From Multifurca ochricompacta (Eukaryota > Basidiomycota > Agaricomycetes > Russulales > Russulaceae): a stretch of 64,000 nt of DNA. The notes under the pieces were generated by a model, which saw nothing but the letters and a program-made list of their open reading frames with translations, was not told where the DNA came from and ran no database searches. The stretch lies in assembly GCA_022496185.1 (NCBI GenBank), contig WTXG01000044.1:62001-126000 (forward strand), given 5' to 3'. A program made the position numbers and the translations under genes. Shown in pieces: positions 21,947 through 33,311 of this stretch (position 1 is its first letter; every line of letters starts with the position of its first letter).

Positions 21947-24900
21947 TTGGCTCTACCCCGTCGGCCTGGGCACGAGCATTACATGTAACCTCTGTGTATA
22001 CTAGTCACTTCAAGTCATTGAAAATACCAGTGCATTTCGAGACTACACAGAGGACGGCCGACCGTGACATCCTGATTGATTCAGGAGCCACCGATAACTT
22101 CATCAGCCCACGAATGGCAAGAACCATGGGCTTGGGGATGCTGGAACTCCCCCAGGAAAAGAACATTTGGAATATAGATGGAACAGCCAATAGAGCTGGA
22201 AGGATTACCCATTACACCGACCTTAATGTCCAAGTAGGGGAAAGGACGAAGGCAATTTGCTTCCTTGTCACCAACTTAGGAAGTGAAGATCTAATCCTAG
22301 GATACCCTTGGTTGGCTGCATTCGAGCCAAAGATCAATTGGAGTGACGCAACCATGGATAAGGACTATTACCCAGTTCTTATCACATCATTGGGGTACGA
22401 TTATGCCGTTCGACATGCAAAGGTATCGAAGGCCGAAGAGGAGGACGCAGGGCACTGTTATGTCACGAAAGCATCAGAACTGGCCCAAAAGGCAGCAGAA
22501 GGACATACAGAGAAGACTTTTGAAGAGGTAGTACCGGAGGTTTACCACCAACACTGGAAGGTGTTCTCAGAAGAGGAGTCACAACGTTTCCCGCCTACGC
22601 GACCTTGGGATCATGCTATTGAATTCACGCCTGATACCCCGTCTGCCATCAACTGCAAAATTTATCCACTATCCCAGAAAGAACAGGAAGCACTCACAGC
22701 GTTCCTTGAAGAACATCTCACAAAAGGATACATTCGCCCATCAAAGTCGCCATACGCGTCACCTTTCTTCTTCATCAAGAAGAAAGATGGGAAACTTCGA
22801 CCTGTTCAGGACTACTGACGGATAAATGCTCACACCATAAAGAATGCCTATCCCCTTCCCCTCATCTCCGAACTCATCGATACCATGAGAGACAAGTCCC
22901 TATTCTCCAAGATGGATGTCTGGTGGGGATACAACAATATCAGGATTAAGGAAGGAGATCAGTGCAAAGCGGTGTTCAAAACCAACCAGGGACTCTTTGA
23001 ACCAAACGTCATGTTCTTCAGTCTCACCAACTCACCTGCCACCTTCCAATCTATGATGAACCACATCTTCCGCGATCTTATCCTCACGGGCGAAGTAGTG
23101 GTGTACATGGACGACATCCTTGTGGCTACAACAGACAATTTGACCCATCACCGAGAGTGTGTTCACCAAGTATTGGACGTTCTGCACGAACATGATCTAT
23201 ACCTCAAACCAGCCAAATGCTCATTTGAACAACGAAGCATAGAGTACCTGGGGGTTATCCTGGAAGGAGGACGGGTTCGGATGGATCCAGTAAAAGTGCA
23301 AGGGATTCGGGAATGGCCCGTACCCACGTGTATCAAGGATGTGCGATCCTTCATCGGATTCTGCAATTTCTACCGACGATTTGTACGAGGATTCTCGGGT
23401 ATAGCCCAACCACTGAATAGGCTGTTAAAGAAGGATACACCCTGGCACTGGGGCGACGAACAACAACGAGCCTTTGAACAAATCCGAGACATTGTAGGCT
23501 CAGAACCAGTTCTTCTGCAACCCGACCTGGAAAAACCCTTTGAACTCGAAGTAGATGCATCGCGTTTTGCAAATGGAGCCATACTAAACCAATGGGATGC
23601 AACAGGATTGCTTCATCCAGTCGCCTTTTACTCCGAAACATTCTCACCGGCAGAACGGAATTACGACATTTGGGACAGAGAACTGCTTGCCATTGTGAAA
23701 GCACTACGACATTGGCGACCGTATCTAGCAGGAACTCCCCATAAAACCATTATCCACACTGATCACTCCAACCTATTATATTGGAAGGAACCCCACAAGA
23801 TTAGTCGACGGGTTGCCCGTGAAGTCCTGGAACTGGAGGAATATAACTTCGTGCTGAAGCATATTGCAGGAAGTCGCAATGCACGCGCAGATGCCTTGTC
23901 GTGACAGCCTGACTGGGACAGTGGCAAAGAAGACAATAATGATATCACGGTCCTGCCCGAAGAGGTTTTTGCGAAGACCGCTGTCGTGAGCCTCCATGAC
24001 ATGGACCTATGGGCTCAAGTGTCACAAAATATGAACCAACACTTATGCGAGTCATGGGCAGACGCACATAACCTGAAGAAGATCGACGGTCTTTGGTGGA
24101 AGGATGGGGATCGACTCGTTGTCACCAGTGGCGACAACATTAAGAGGGGGGTGATCCATTTTCACCACGACCTCCCTTCTGCGGGCCACCCTGGCATTGT
24201 CAACACATATGCCCTGGCCAAACGAGACTACTGGTGGCCAGACATGAAGAAGGATGTGGAACACTATGTGAAAGGATGCGCGGACTGCCAAGCCAACAAA
24301 GTAAACACACACCCGCACCCACCAGCACCATTCCCGATCACACCTATGGCCTCATTACCGTTCCAGACCATTGCGATGGACTTTATAGTCAAACTCCCCA
24401 TCTCCAGAGGATTCGACTCTATCTTGACCATCACTGACCATGATTGCTCTAAAGCGGCACTGTTCATACCCTGTAATGAGTCCGTCACAGCAGAAGGTGT
24501 AGCCAAACTTTACCTGGATCACGTCTACAGACACTATGGCCTCCCAGAGAAGATCATCTCTGACCGCGACCCACGCTTCACCTCCACCTTTGCCAGGGCG
24601 CTCTGTAAGACCTTGGACATCACCCAGAATATTTCGACCGCCTATCACCCACAGACCGATGGACAATCAGAAAGGACAAACCAATGGCTAGAACAATATC
24701 TTCGGTTCTGGTGCAATGGACGGCAGGACGACTGGGCTGACTGGTTAGCAATGGCAGAGTTTGCACACAACTCATGGCCCAACAGAACCACCAAGACCCC
24801 TCCATTCTCACTTATCATGGGATGGACGCCAAGGACCAACTGGACCAAGAAACCCACAAATGTCCCATCGGCTGCGCAGCGTATCAGCCAATGGGAGGAG

Positions 24901-25419
24901 ATCAGGAAATTGGCCAATGAAAACCTGCTCAAGGCGCAAAGAACCCTATCCGAAAAGCCGTCGAAGTTCACACCTTATCGGACCAATGACCTTGTCTGGC
25001 TGGAGGGAAAGAATATTCACATGTCACACCCCACGGCTAAATTAGCTCCCCGATGTCACGGACCGTTCATGATAACAAGGAAGCTGTCAGATGTGTCATA
25101 TGAACTCAAACTTCCACCCACATGGAGAATTCACCCAGTCTTCCATGCCCGACTTCTGACACCTTACAGAGAGACAGCCCTGCATGGGGAGAACTTCCCG
25201 AGACCCCCCCCTGAATTAATCGATGGAGAAGTGGAGTGGGAAGTGGAGCGGATTCTAGATTCCTCGCGTAAAGGCCGAGGACGCAAGTTACACTACCTAA
25301 TCAAGTGGAAAGGATTCCCAGACTCTGACAACTCGTGGGAGCCTGCCGGGAACATCTTTGCCCCGGCCCTCATCTCGGAGTTCCACGACTGACACCCAGA
25401 AGCACCCAAGAATAGTTAA
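21943..25419 (+). pseudogene. pol: element C pol: protease, RT, RNase H, integrase, chromodomain
   Basis: One continuous frame of about 1,158 codons, broken only by TGA codons. Protease D-S-G-A-T is at about 22078-22092; RT has [16 protein letters not shown] (22770-22815) and V-V-Y-M-D-D (about 23098-23115); RNase H has F-E-L-E-V-D-A-S; integrase has the HHCC domain and ISDRDPRFTS and DGQSERTNQW motifs; the chromodomain (YLIKWKGFPDSDNSWEP) is at about 25300. TGAs at 22816-22818 (DY-R-RI), 23902-23904 (LS-R-) and 25390-25392 (HD-R-HP) stand where sister copies have Arg. The true end is TAA 25417-25419. It is the only part of C that could be restored by a few transitions, which fits its young LTRs. 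Confidence 0.92.
24142..24155 (+). other. candidate central polypurine tract in C integrase
   Basis: AAGAGGGGGGTGAT in the integrase coding sequence, nearly identical to the 3' polypurine tract of C (AAGAGGGGGTGAT at about 33941-33953). Confidence 0.55.
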
Positions 25420-25454
25420 AAGGACGACCCAGATCCCAAGAAAATCCCCAGTAC

Positions 25455-26693
25455 ATGCTCCCACAGCAACGTCCTACAACTATTGAATCTATTATGTCTT
25501 TCATCGCTGCCAATGCTGCCGTCGACGCTTTCGCCGCCACCACAGTAGTCATCGAAAACTTCCCTTCCGCTCACCCTTCCACATGTCCCTCCTCACCCAT
25601 CGACTATGAGGCCGCCGAAGCCCGAGTCAAGAATCAGTCTCCCAACCCCAACGACGACTTTGAACACTGTGAAGAACCACATCCAAATGACCTGATAGGT
25701 ATGGAGTCGGATGATGAGGTCCCCGAATTCCCCTTTTTTGTTAACAACCCGAACTCCTCCACGTACTACCCATTGGAGATCACCATGGGCGACGGGACGG
25801 TCGCGATCGCCAAATATATCTTCTACACCAATGGAGGGATGGATGTGGCCAGATGCATGAAGAAGGACGGTCCTGTTTATGGAGCTCCAGTATATCTGGA
25901 AGAAAGGTACACCGGTCGTCTACACCACACCATGACCGACGAACAACTGGGGCACCTGGCCACTGAAGATTCGCGGGCCTTCGCCATCGACGAGGTACTG
26001 AGCGACATGCGACTTCCGCATCTCAAAGCCGAGGTAATGAGACTGCGGAAGAATCTAACTTTACGCAAAACACTCAACCAACAGTACAAAGAACATGCGA
26101 AGATGATGGCCCGGCTGACCAACGGGATGTTCCAGGTTGAGCAGGAATTGGTGGAGATTCGAAAGAGGCTGGAAAAGGGGGATGCTTATCAGACAATTGC
26201 GGAAAGGTATGCCGACACCTACGCCCGACCCCTGCCCCCACGATCATTGGGGGCTGCCCCCGTACTACTGCCGAATCGGTTTGAGATGCCGCGTATGCAC
26301 GAGAACCCTTGAGGAGAGACATGCTGGCACTGTGATAGCAAGTATCACATCAGCTGGAACTGCCCCCTCAATCACAAGTGGTGTCGACACTGTCGTAGCA
26401 ACCTGCACTGGAGCAGGTTCTGCATCTTCCGCCGAATGGGGGTCGCCCCGACGATCAACAACCCGTCCGCATGGTGTGGCAAGTGCCTGCGTCACAATGC
26501 AGGGCACCAAGAGTTAGACTGCCCTGTCTACGACCTGTGCCGCTTGTGTGGGCGACGCGGCCCCTATGGATTCCTCCGCACGCACCAGTGCCCCCGGGAC
26601 GAGGACAAGGAGAACTACACAATGGACGATCGTAATGTAGCTGATGACTACTTGGAGCTGGTACAGGATGATGACGGTACGAGTTGTTTCTAG
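25455..26693 (+). pseudogene. element C ORF3 (zinc-knuckle accessory protein), one stop
   Basis: Starts at ATG 25455, 35 nt after the pol stop, in the same position as ORF3 of B and D. The N-terminal acidic/Pro-rich part, the NGGMDVARCMKKDGPVYGAPVYLEERYTGRLHH block, the putative coiled coil and the zinc-knuckle region are all present. A TGA at 26310-26312 replaces Arg (ENP-R-GET in B and D); the knuckles (C-W-H-C-D-S-K-Y-H..., C-R-H-C..., C-G-K-C..., C-R-L-C...) continue in the same frame to TAG 26691-26693. Element D is inserted immediately after that stop. Function unknown; nucleic-acid binding is inferred. Confidence 0.87.
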
Positions 26694-26694
26694 C

Positions 26695-27281
26695 TGTTAC
26701 GTCCGGTGTGAGACGTTCCGCACGACTTGTGCGACAGCGTTGTACGTATGTTCAGATAAGAGATCAATAAGACCTCTTGGAGTTTCGAATGTGTGAGTCA
26801 AAGTCTACGGGGCTGTTCCCGAGTGACAATGTTGAGCGGAAAGTGCCAAAAGCACTGAGATGATCGAGTCAAAGAGTTCAAAGGAGAGTCCGGAAGACAA
26901 ACACCGATGTATTCAATAAGTCGAGTCTGAGGTCTACAGTGTAGCTAAGACGGACTTATATACGTAAAGGGACGGGCGTCTATAGATAAGGATGTCGGAG
27001 TCAGGTGGGCCCAAAGACACGAAAGCGGATGGCGTAAAGCCTGGCTTCTGATAGGGAATTAAGTAAATGTCCGGTCGTAAAGATAAGAAGATAACAGATA
27101 AGAAGGTAAACATAACCAAGCAGTAAGCAAACATGTCCAAACAACAGTCACGGGGATGGAAGCAGCGCATGTGAGGGGTCCCAGGAGGGAGATGTAATGA
27201 GGAAGTGAAGGGTTGGTGGACGAGTGGGGTCCCGGTTGGGAAGCGTGAAGAAAATAGGGCTGCTAGGCCCTGTTCGTAACA
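26695..27281 (-). repeat. element D 3' LTR
   Basis: 587 bp, TGTTACGTCC...GTAACA on the + strand, essentially identical to 33331-33917. On the minus strand it is preceded by the polypurine stretch GAAGGGAGGGTGA (27282-27294). Confidence 0.97.
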
Positions 27282-27312
27282 TCACCCTCCCTTCTGGCTC
27301 GAGCTGACCCAG
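27282..27312 (-). other. element D polypurine tract
   Basis: On the minus strand, CTGGGTCAGCTCGAGCC then AGAAGGGAGGGTGA directly before the LTR. It aligns over about 35 nt with the 3' end of the non-coding element L. Confidence 0.8.
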
Positions 27313-28506
27313 CTAGAAACGCGCACCGTCATCATCCTGCACTAAGTCCACATAATCATCTGCCAGATTTCGATCCTCCACGGTGTAGGTTTCATCTGCC
27401 GCGCATTGGTGTGTGCGCAGGAAGCCGTATGGGCCGTGTCGTCCGCACTGGCGACACAGGTCGTATACTGGACAGTCGAGCTCGCGATGCCCCGCGTTAT
27501 GTCGCAGACACTTTCCACACCATCCCGAGGGATTGACGATGGTGGGAGCGACTCCCAGACGCCGAAAGATGCAGAATCGGCTCCAGTGGAGGTTACTGCG
27601 GCAGTGACGGCACCACTTGCGATTAAGGGGGCAATTCCAGCTGATATGATACTTGCTATCACATTGCCAGCACGTCTCTCCTCGGGGGTTCTCGTGCATT
27701 CGTGGCATCTCGAATCGGTTGGGCAGCAATTGTGGTGCCGCCCCTAGCGATCGTGGGGGAAGGGGTCGGGCATATGTATCGGCGTACCTCTCTGCAATGG
27801 TCTGGTATGCGTCCCCTTTCTCCAACCTTTTCCTAATCTCCGTCAACTCCTGTTTGACTTGGAACATGCCCCGTGTAAGCCTTGTCATTTGCTTCGCATA
27901 CTCCTTGTACTGGGTATTGAGCATGGTGCGAAGTGCGAGGGTCTTCCACAGTCTCATTACTTCGGCTTTGAGATGCGGAAGTCGCATGTCGTTCATTACC
28001 TCATCAATCGCAAAGGCTCGGGGGTCATCGGCCGCAAGGTGTCCCAGTTGTTCGTCGCTCATGGTGTGGTGAAGACGACCTGTGTACCGCTCTTCTAAGT
28101 AGACCGGGGCCCCGTAGACAGGCCCATCCTTTTTCATACATCCCGCGACATCCATCCCTCCATTGGTGTAGAAGATGTACTTAGCTATTTCCTTCGTTCC
28201 ATCAGCCATGGTAATTTCGAGGGGGAAGTACATTGAAGAGTTTGGGTTATTGGCAAAGAAGGGAAATTCGGGTACGGTGTCATCTTGTTCCATGTCGAGG
28301 AGGTCGTTTGGGTGGGGTTCTTCTGAGTGGGTGAAGTCATTGTCCGGGTTGGGTGACTGGTTCTTTACACGTTCCTCAGCAGCTTCGTAGTCAATTGGGG
28401 AGGAAGGGCGCGTGGAGGGGTGAGCGGAGGGAAACGCCTCTACTACCACATGAGTGGCAGCGAAGGCGTCGACAGCGGCGGAGGCAGCGATGAAAGAGGA
28501 AGACAT
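27313..28506 (-). CDS. element D ORF3: intact coiled-coil, four-zinc-knuckle protein
   Basis: A 397-residue intact frame, ATG 72 nt after the pol stop and TAG just before the polypurine tract. Residues 1-80 are Ala/Ser/Pro-rich then acidic. Residues 92-147 form a conserved block with G-G-M-D-V and YLEERYTGRLHH. Residues about 175-245 look like a coiled coil (Leu/Met/Lys/Glu heptad-like). Zinc-knuckle-like motifs: C279-C282-H287-C292, C299-C302-H307-C312, C330-C333-H340-C345, and C351-C354 with H366-C368. The tail is acidic (DDYVDLVQDDDG). There is no hydrophobic membrane segment. The product is unrecognised; a second nucleocapsid-like or RNA-binding factor is an inference. Being separate from pol, it would need its own translation strategy or a subgenomic mRNA. 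Confidence 0.9.
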   Translation of the reverse strand: MSSSFIAASAAVDAFAATHVVVEAFPSAHPSTRPSSPIDYEAAEERVKNQSPNPDNDFTHSEEPHPNDLLDMEQDDTVPEFPFFANNPNSSMYFPLEITMADGTKEIAKYIFYTNGGMDVAGCMKKDGPVYGAPVYLEERYTGRLHHTMSDEQLGHLAADDPRAFAIDEVMNDMRLPHLKAEVMRLWKTLALRTMLNTQYKEYAKQMTRLTRGMFQVKQELTEIRKRLEKGDAYQTIAERYADTYARPLPPRSLGAAPQLLPNRFEMPRMHENPRGETCWQCDSKYHISWNCPLNRKWCRHCRSNLHWSRFCIFRRLGVAPTIVNPSGWCGKCLRHNAGHRELDCPVYDLCRQCGRHGPYGFLRTHQCAADETYTVEDRNLADDYVDLVQDDDGARF

Positions 28507-28578
28507 GTCAGTTGTGGTTAGGACGTTGCTGGTGAAGCGTTGTTCTGGGGAAAAAGAGGTCGGGAGTCTGTCCTCCTT

Positions 28579-31500
28579 TTAATTGTTTTTGGGCGCTTGG
28601 GGGTGTCGTAAATGGAACTCCGAGATAAGGGTCGGAGCAGAGATATCTCCGGCTGGTTCCCACGAATTGTCAGAGTCTGGGAATCCCTTCCACTTAATTA
28701 GGTAGTACAATTTGCGCCCTCGGCCTTGTCGCTTGGAGTCCAGAACGCGCTCCACTTCCCATTCTTCTTCGCCATCGATAAGGTCAGGCGGGGGTCTCGG
28801 GAAGTTCTCTCCATGAATAGGGGTCTCCCTGTAAGGGGTTAGAAGCTTGGCATGGAAGACTGGGTGGATCTTCCATTTCGGCGGTAATTGCAGTTCATAG
28901 GATACGTCTGACAGCTTCCTTATGATCTGAAAGGGTCCATGACGTCAGGGTGCTAGCTTGGCCGAGGGGTGTGACGTGTGAATGTTCCTGCCCTCAAGCC
29001 ATACCCAGTCATTGGTCCGATAAGGTGTGAAAGTGCTTGGTCGTGCGGCTAAAAGCTGTTGTGCCTTCATCAGGTTCTCATTGGCTGATTGCCGTAGCTC
29101 TTCCCATTGGTTTATTCGTTCGGTTACTGATGGGACGTTGATGGGCTTATCTGTCCATGTGGTACGTGGGGTCCAGCCCATGATGAGGGAGAAAGGGGTG
29201 GCTTTTGTTGTTCCGTTAGGCCAGGAGTTATGAGCGAATTCTGCAGTCGATAGCCATTCTGCCCAGTCGTCTTGTCTGCCGTTACACCAAAACCGGAGGT
29301 ATTGTTCCAACCATTGGTTCGTTCGTTCGGACTGTCCGTCTGTCTGTGGGTGGTACGCCGTCGAGATATTCTGTGTGATGTCCAATGTTTTGCATAGGGC
29401 CTTTGCAAATGCCGATGTAAAACGAGTATCTCGGTCAGAGATGATCTTTTTGGGGAGCCCATAGTGACGGTACACGTGGTCCAGATATAGTTTCGCCACT
29501 CCTTGGGCTGTGATAGTTTTGTTACAGGGGATGAAGAGGGCCGCCTTGGAGCAATCATGGTCCGTGATCGTAAGGATCGTGTCAAAGCCTTGTGACTCAG
29601 GCAGCTTGACAATAAAGTCCATGGCGATAGTCTGGAAGGGAGTTGACGAAGTGGGAGTGATGGGATGCATTGGTGGGACTTTTGGGTGTGTGTTCACCTT
29701 GTTTGCTTGGCATGCTGCGCATCCTTGTATGTAGCTCTCGATGTCCTTTTTCATATTGGGCCACCAATAGTCTCTCTTGGCCAGGGCGTAGGTGTTGGCG
29801 ATGCCTGGATGGCCAGCAGAGGGAAGATCGTGATGAAAATGGATCACCCCCCTCTTAATGTTGTCGCCACCGGTGACAACGAGTCGATCCCCGTCTTTCC
29901 ACCAAAGACCGTTGATTTTCTTTAGATTGTGAGCATCGGCCCATGAAAGGCATAAGTTCTGGTTCATGTTTTGGGAGACCTGTGCCCAAAGATCCATGTC
30001 ATGGAGGCTAACGACGGCCGCTTTGGCAAACACCTCCTCTGGGAGGACAGTGATGTCGTTATTGTCGTCCTCCCCTGTGTGCATGTCTGGTCTACGCGAC
30101 AGTGCGTCTGCTCTAGCGTTCTGACTCCCGGCGATATGTTTCAGTGTGAAGTTGTATTCTTCTAACTCCAGGACCTCCCGTGCCACACGTCGACTGATTT
30201 TATGGGGTTCCTTCCAATATAATAGGTTGGAATGGTCAGTGTGGATGATGGTCTTGTGGGGGGTTCCTGCCAGGTAAGGTCGCCAGTGTCGTAATGCCTT
30301 GACTATGGCCAAGAGCTCCCTATCCCAGATGTCGTAATTCCTTTCAGCTGGGGAGAATGTCTCGGAGTAGTATGCCACTGGGTGAAGCACTTGTGCGGCA
30401 TCTCTTTGGTACAATACTGCCCCGTTCGCAAAGTGTGAGGCGTCCACTTCTACTTCAAAGGGGTGGCCTAGATCTGGCTGGATAAGCACTGGTTCTGAGC
30501 CGACAAGGTCCCTAATCTGTTCGAATGCCTGTTGCTGTGCGGCATCCCAATGCCATGATACATCCTTGTTCAGCAGATCATTCAATGGTCGTGCTATGCC
30601 TGAAAATCCCCTGACGAATCGTCGATAAAAGTTACAGAATCCAATGAACGATCGGACATCTTTGACGCAGGTCGGCACGGGCCACTCCCGGATTCCTTGT
30701 ACTTTAACAGGGTCCATGCGTACTTGTCCTCCTTCCAAAATGACCCCTAGGTACTCGACGCTCCGTTGTTCAAAGGAGCATTTGGCGGGTTTGAGATAGA
30801 GGTCATGTTCATGCAGTATATCCAGCACCTGATGCACGCGCCTTTGGTGATGGTCCAAGTTGTCTGGGGTGGCTACCAAGATGTCATCCATATAAACCAC
30901 CACTTCCCCTGTGAGAATGAGGTCGTGGAAGATGTGATTCATCATCGACTGGAATGTCGCCGGCGAGTTCGTGAGACCAAAGAACATAACATTGGGTTCA
31001 AACAGCCCTTGGTTTGTTTTGAATGCCGCCTTGCACTGGTCGCCTTCCTTGATTCTGACGTTGTTGTAACCCCATCGCACGTCCATTTTTGAGAAGAGGG
31101 ACTTATCCCTCATGGTGTCAATAAGCTCGGAAATGAGCGGCAGGGGGTAGGCATTTTTCACGGTGTAGGCATTGATTCGCCGGTAATCCTGAACGGGCCG
31201 CAGCTTGCCATCCTTCTTTTTGATGAAGAAGAAGGGTGAGGCGTACTGCGACTTAGATGGGCGAATGTATCCTTTTGCCAGATGTTCTTCAAGGAATTCA
31301 GTCAGTGCCGCCTGCTCGGACTGGGACAGTGGATAGATTTTGCAATCTATTGCTGTTGGCGTATCAGGGAGGAGGTCTATGGCGTGGTCCCACGGTCTGG
31401 AGGGTGGAAAACGCTGGGACTCCTCCTCAGAGAACACCTTCCAATGCCGATGATAGGTGCTTGGCACTACATCACTGTATGTTTTCTCTGTCTGCCCTTG

Positions 31501-32061
31501 TATTGCCCTTTGGGCCAGTTCTGACGCCTTGGTGACATAACAACGTCCTGGGTCCTCTTCTCCTGTACTCGTGGCTTTGATTGTTGGATGTCTGACTGCA
31601 TAATCATAGCCTATTGACGTAATGATGGTAGGATATGAGTCTTTATCCATTGTTGCGTCAGCCCAGTTGATCTTGGGTTCGAACGCGGCGAGCCACGGGT
31701 ATCCCAGGATAAGATCTTCGTCTCCTAGATCCGTAATTAGGAAACGAATATTCCTTGTGATTTCTCCAACTTGGACTTTTAGATCCGTGTAATGGGTGAT
31801 CTTTCCAGCACGATTGGCCGTTCCATCGATATTCCAGATGTTTTTTTCCTGGGGAAGTGCCAGCCGTCCCAAACCCATTGTTTTAATCAATCGTGGGTGA
31901 ATAAAATTGTCCGTGGCTCCGGAGTCCACTAAAATGTCTCGATCGGCCGTCCTCTGTGTAGTTTCAAAATGGACTGGTATTTTTAATGATTTGAATCGAC
32001 TAGCATACACAGAGGTGACATGGAGTGCTCGTGCCCAGGCCGATGGGTTTGAGCCTAACAA
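28579..32061 (-). pseudogene. pol: element D pol: protease, RT, RNase H, integrase, chromodomain (one stop)
   Basis: 1,160 codons in the -1 frame relative to gag. Aspartic protease D46-S-G-A-T; RT with [20 protein letters not shown] (about 270-295) and [11 protein letters not shown] (about 390); RNase H with [14 protein letters not shown] and DRELLAIVKALRHW; integrase HHCC domain (about 735-775), then catalytic D, D and E in MDFIVKLP, ISDRDTRFTS and DGQSERTNQW; chromodomain YLIKWKGFPDSDNSWEPA at about 1,120. The only break is TGA 28945-28947, where B has Arg (LAP-R-RHGPF). It separates the chromodomain from the rest. Pol ends at TAA 28579-28581. An active integrase core without its chromodomain could be made from this copy. 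Confidence 0.94.
29843..29856 (-). other. candidate central polypurine tract in D integrase
   Basis: AAGAGGGGGGTGAT on the minus strand within integrase, in a stretch of about 55 nt identical to the corresponding part of B. Confidence 0.55.
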
Positions 32062-33311
32062 AAATCCTTTTTTGCAAACGCCTTCTCTACTAAAATGGCG
32101 CGCACTTCCTCGCTTTCCTTCATCATGTTAGCCCATATATCCTGAGCTTTCTCCTCCTTTGATTGTTTGTCCACAGTAGGTGGGTTGTTCTGAACGGGGG
32201 TTTCGGCTGCGGTGGTTGCCGCGGCGACACGTACCCCTTTCTTGGGACAATCTCGGGACATATGCCCTAGCACTCTACAGCGGAAGCATCGTCCTTCCTT
32301 CATCAATGTCTGTCGCTCATCTTCCGTGAGTGCTGCCCGGGCTCTGGCTCGGTCCGCAGAGGTGTCCATAGCGTTTGGATCCCTCTGGGCATGCTGGGCA
32401 GGTTTTACTCCAAAAGCCATTTTCCATTGATCTCGCGTCTTTCCTTTCTTCGTATCAACCCCAAAGCGTGTTTGGAAGTCGAGATAATCCTGTTGCTGCC
32501 GTCGAGCAGCATCGACCCAAGTATCCCAGTCGTGAGGATGGTGGAATTGTATAATGTTTTTGACTAAAGGGTTGGGTAGCCCTTGCGAGAAGAGGTCTAA
32601 TGTAGCCTCCTCATCCGTGTCATAGCCAGCTCTATTGGCCAGGCTTCTGAACTTTGCGACGTAGGCGTCTAATTCGCCCTTCTCCATTCTGAGAGATTTC
32701 AACTCTCGGGCTGCCTTCTGCTTGGCTTGCCCATCGGTGAAGGCGTCTTTGAACCTTTCGGCGATGGTCTCCCAAAGACCCTCGCTTGTGGTACGACGTC
32801 CGCTCTCCACTTGCTCGTTCAACCACTCCAACTGCTCCATGGTCCAGTCATCCACCGCGTCCCCTCTGATCAAGGAAAGGAACAGATTGGCACGCTGGAA
32901 TGGATTGATGATCTGTGGGACATCATGGTTGAAGTTCTTGAACGTCGTGAACTCCAACATGAACTTCTTGCTCTGCGAGCGATCCCCAGTGAACGTTTGG
33001 GGTAAGACTCCAGACAGACGTCCAGAGGGGGGGGAATGTTTGGTGGTGGTGCCACAGGGACTGGCGGGGCAGGGTCTGGGAGTTGGGACCCAAGAGTTTC
33101 GACTGTCCGAGTATCGGATACAATACCAAACTCTTTTCTCGTCGTCGTATTCTACCGGTTGGTATCTTCCGTCGTGATAGACGTAGTATCCAAACTCGGA
33201 CTCAAAGTCTTTCCAGGCGGCAGAGCCAAGTACTTGCTGTGAAAGATTATTCTCGTCTCTGCGTTCGATGAGTTCTTCGCGGAAGAGGGTCTGACTGCGG
33301 CTGGAAGCCAC
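32055..33311 (-). CDS. gag: element D gag, single open frame, no ATG start
   Basis: A 418-codon open frame opening at GTG-GCT-TCC 20 nt inside the 5' LTR; an in-frame TAA formed by the LTR end lies eight codons upstream and no ATG is present in the leader. N-terminal domain residues 1-75 (SRSQTLFREELIERRDENN..., FGYYVYHDGRYQPVEYDDEKRVWYCIRYSDSR). D lacks about 265 bp of the Pro-rich linker found in B, and the remaining frame passes straight into the capsid (FMLEFTTFKNFNHDVPQIINPFQRANLFLSLIRGDAVDDWTMEQL..., about residues 130-340). A CX2CX4HX4C knuckle (C-F-R-C-R-V-L-G-H-M-S-R-D-C) sits near residue 360. It ends K-K-D-F-C then TAG, across the T5 frameshift run into pol. Confidence 0.88.
   Translation of the reverse strand: MASSRSQTLFREELIERRDENNLSQQVLGSAAWKDFESEFGYYVYHDGRYQPVEYDDEKRVWYCIRYSDSRNSWVPTPRPCPASPCGTTTKHSPPSGRLSGVLPQTFTGDRSQSKKFMLEFTTFKNFNHDVPQIINPFQRANLFLSLIRGDAVDDWTMEQLEWLNEQVESGRRTTSEGLWETIAERFKDAFTDGQAKQKAARELKSLRMEKGELDAYVAKFRSLANRAGYDTDEEATLDLFSQGLPNPLVKNIIQFHHPHDWDTWVDAARRQQQDYLDFQTRFGVDTKKGKTRDQWKMAFGVKPAQHAQRDPNAMDTSADRARARAALTEDERQTLMKEGRCFRCRVLGHMSRDCPKKGVRVAAATTAAETPVQNNPPTVDKQSKEEKAQDIWANMMKESEEVRAILVEKAFAKKDFC

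Noticed and set aside
27313..28506. ORF3 as an envelope gene
   Set aside because: It sits in the env position but has no signal peptide, hydrophobic segment or glycosylation-type architecture; the Cys/His motifs argue for nucleic-acid binding.
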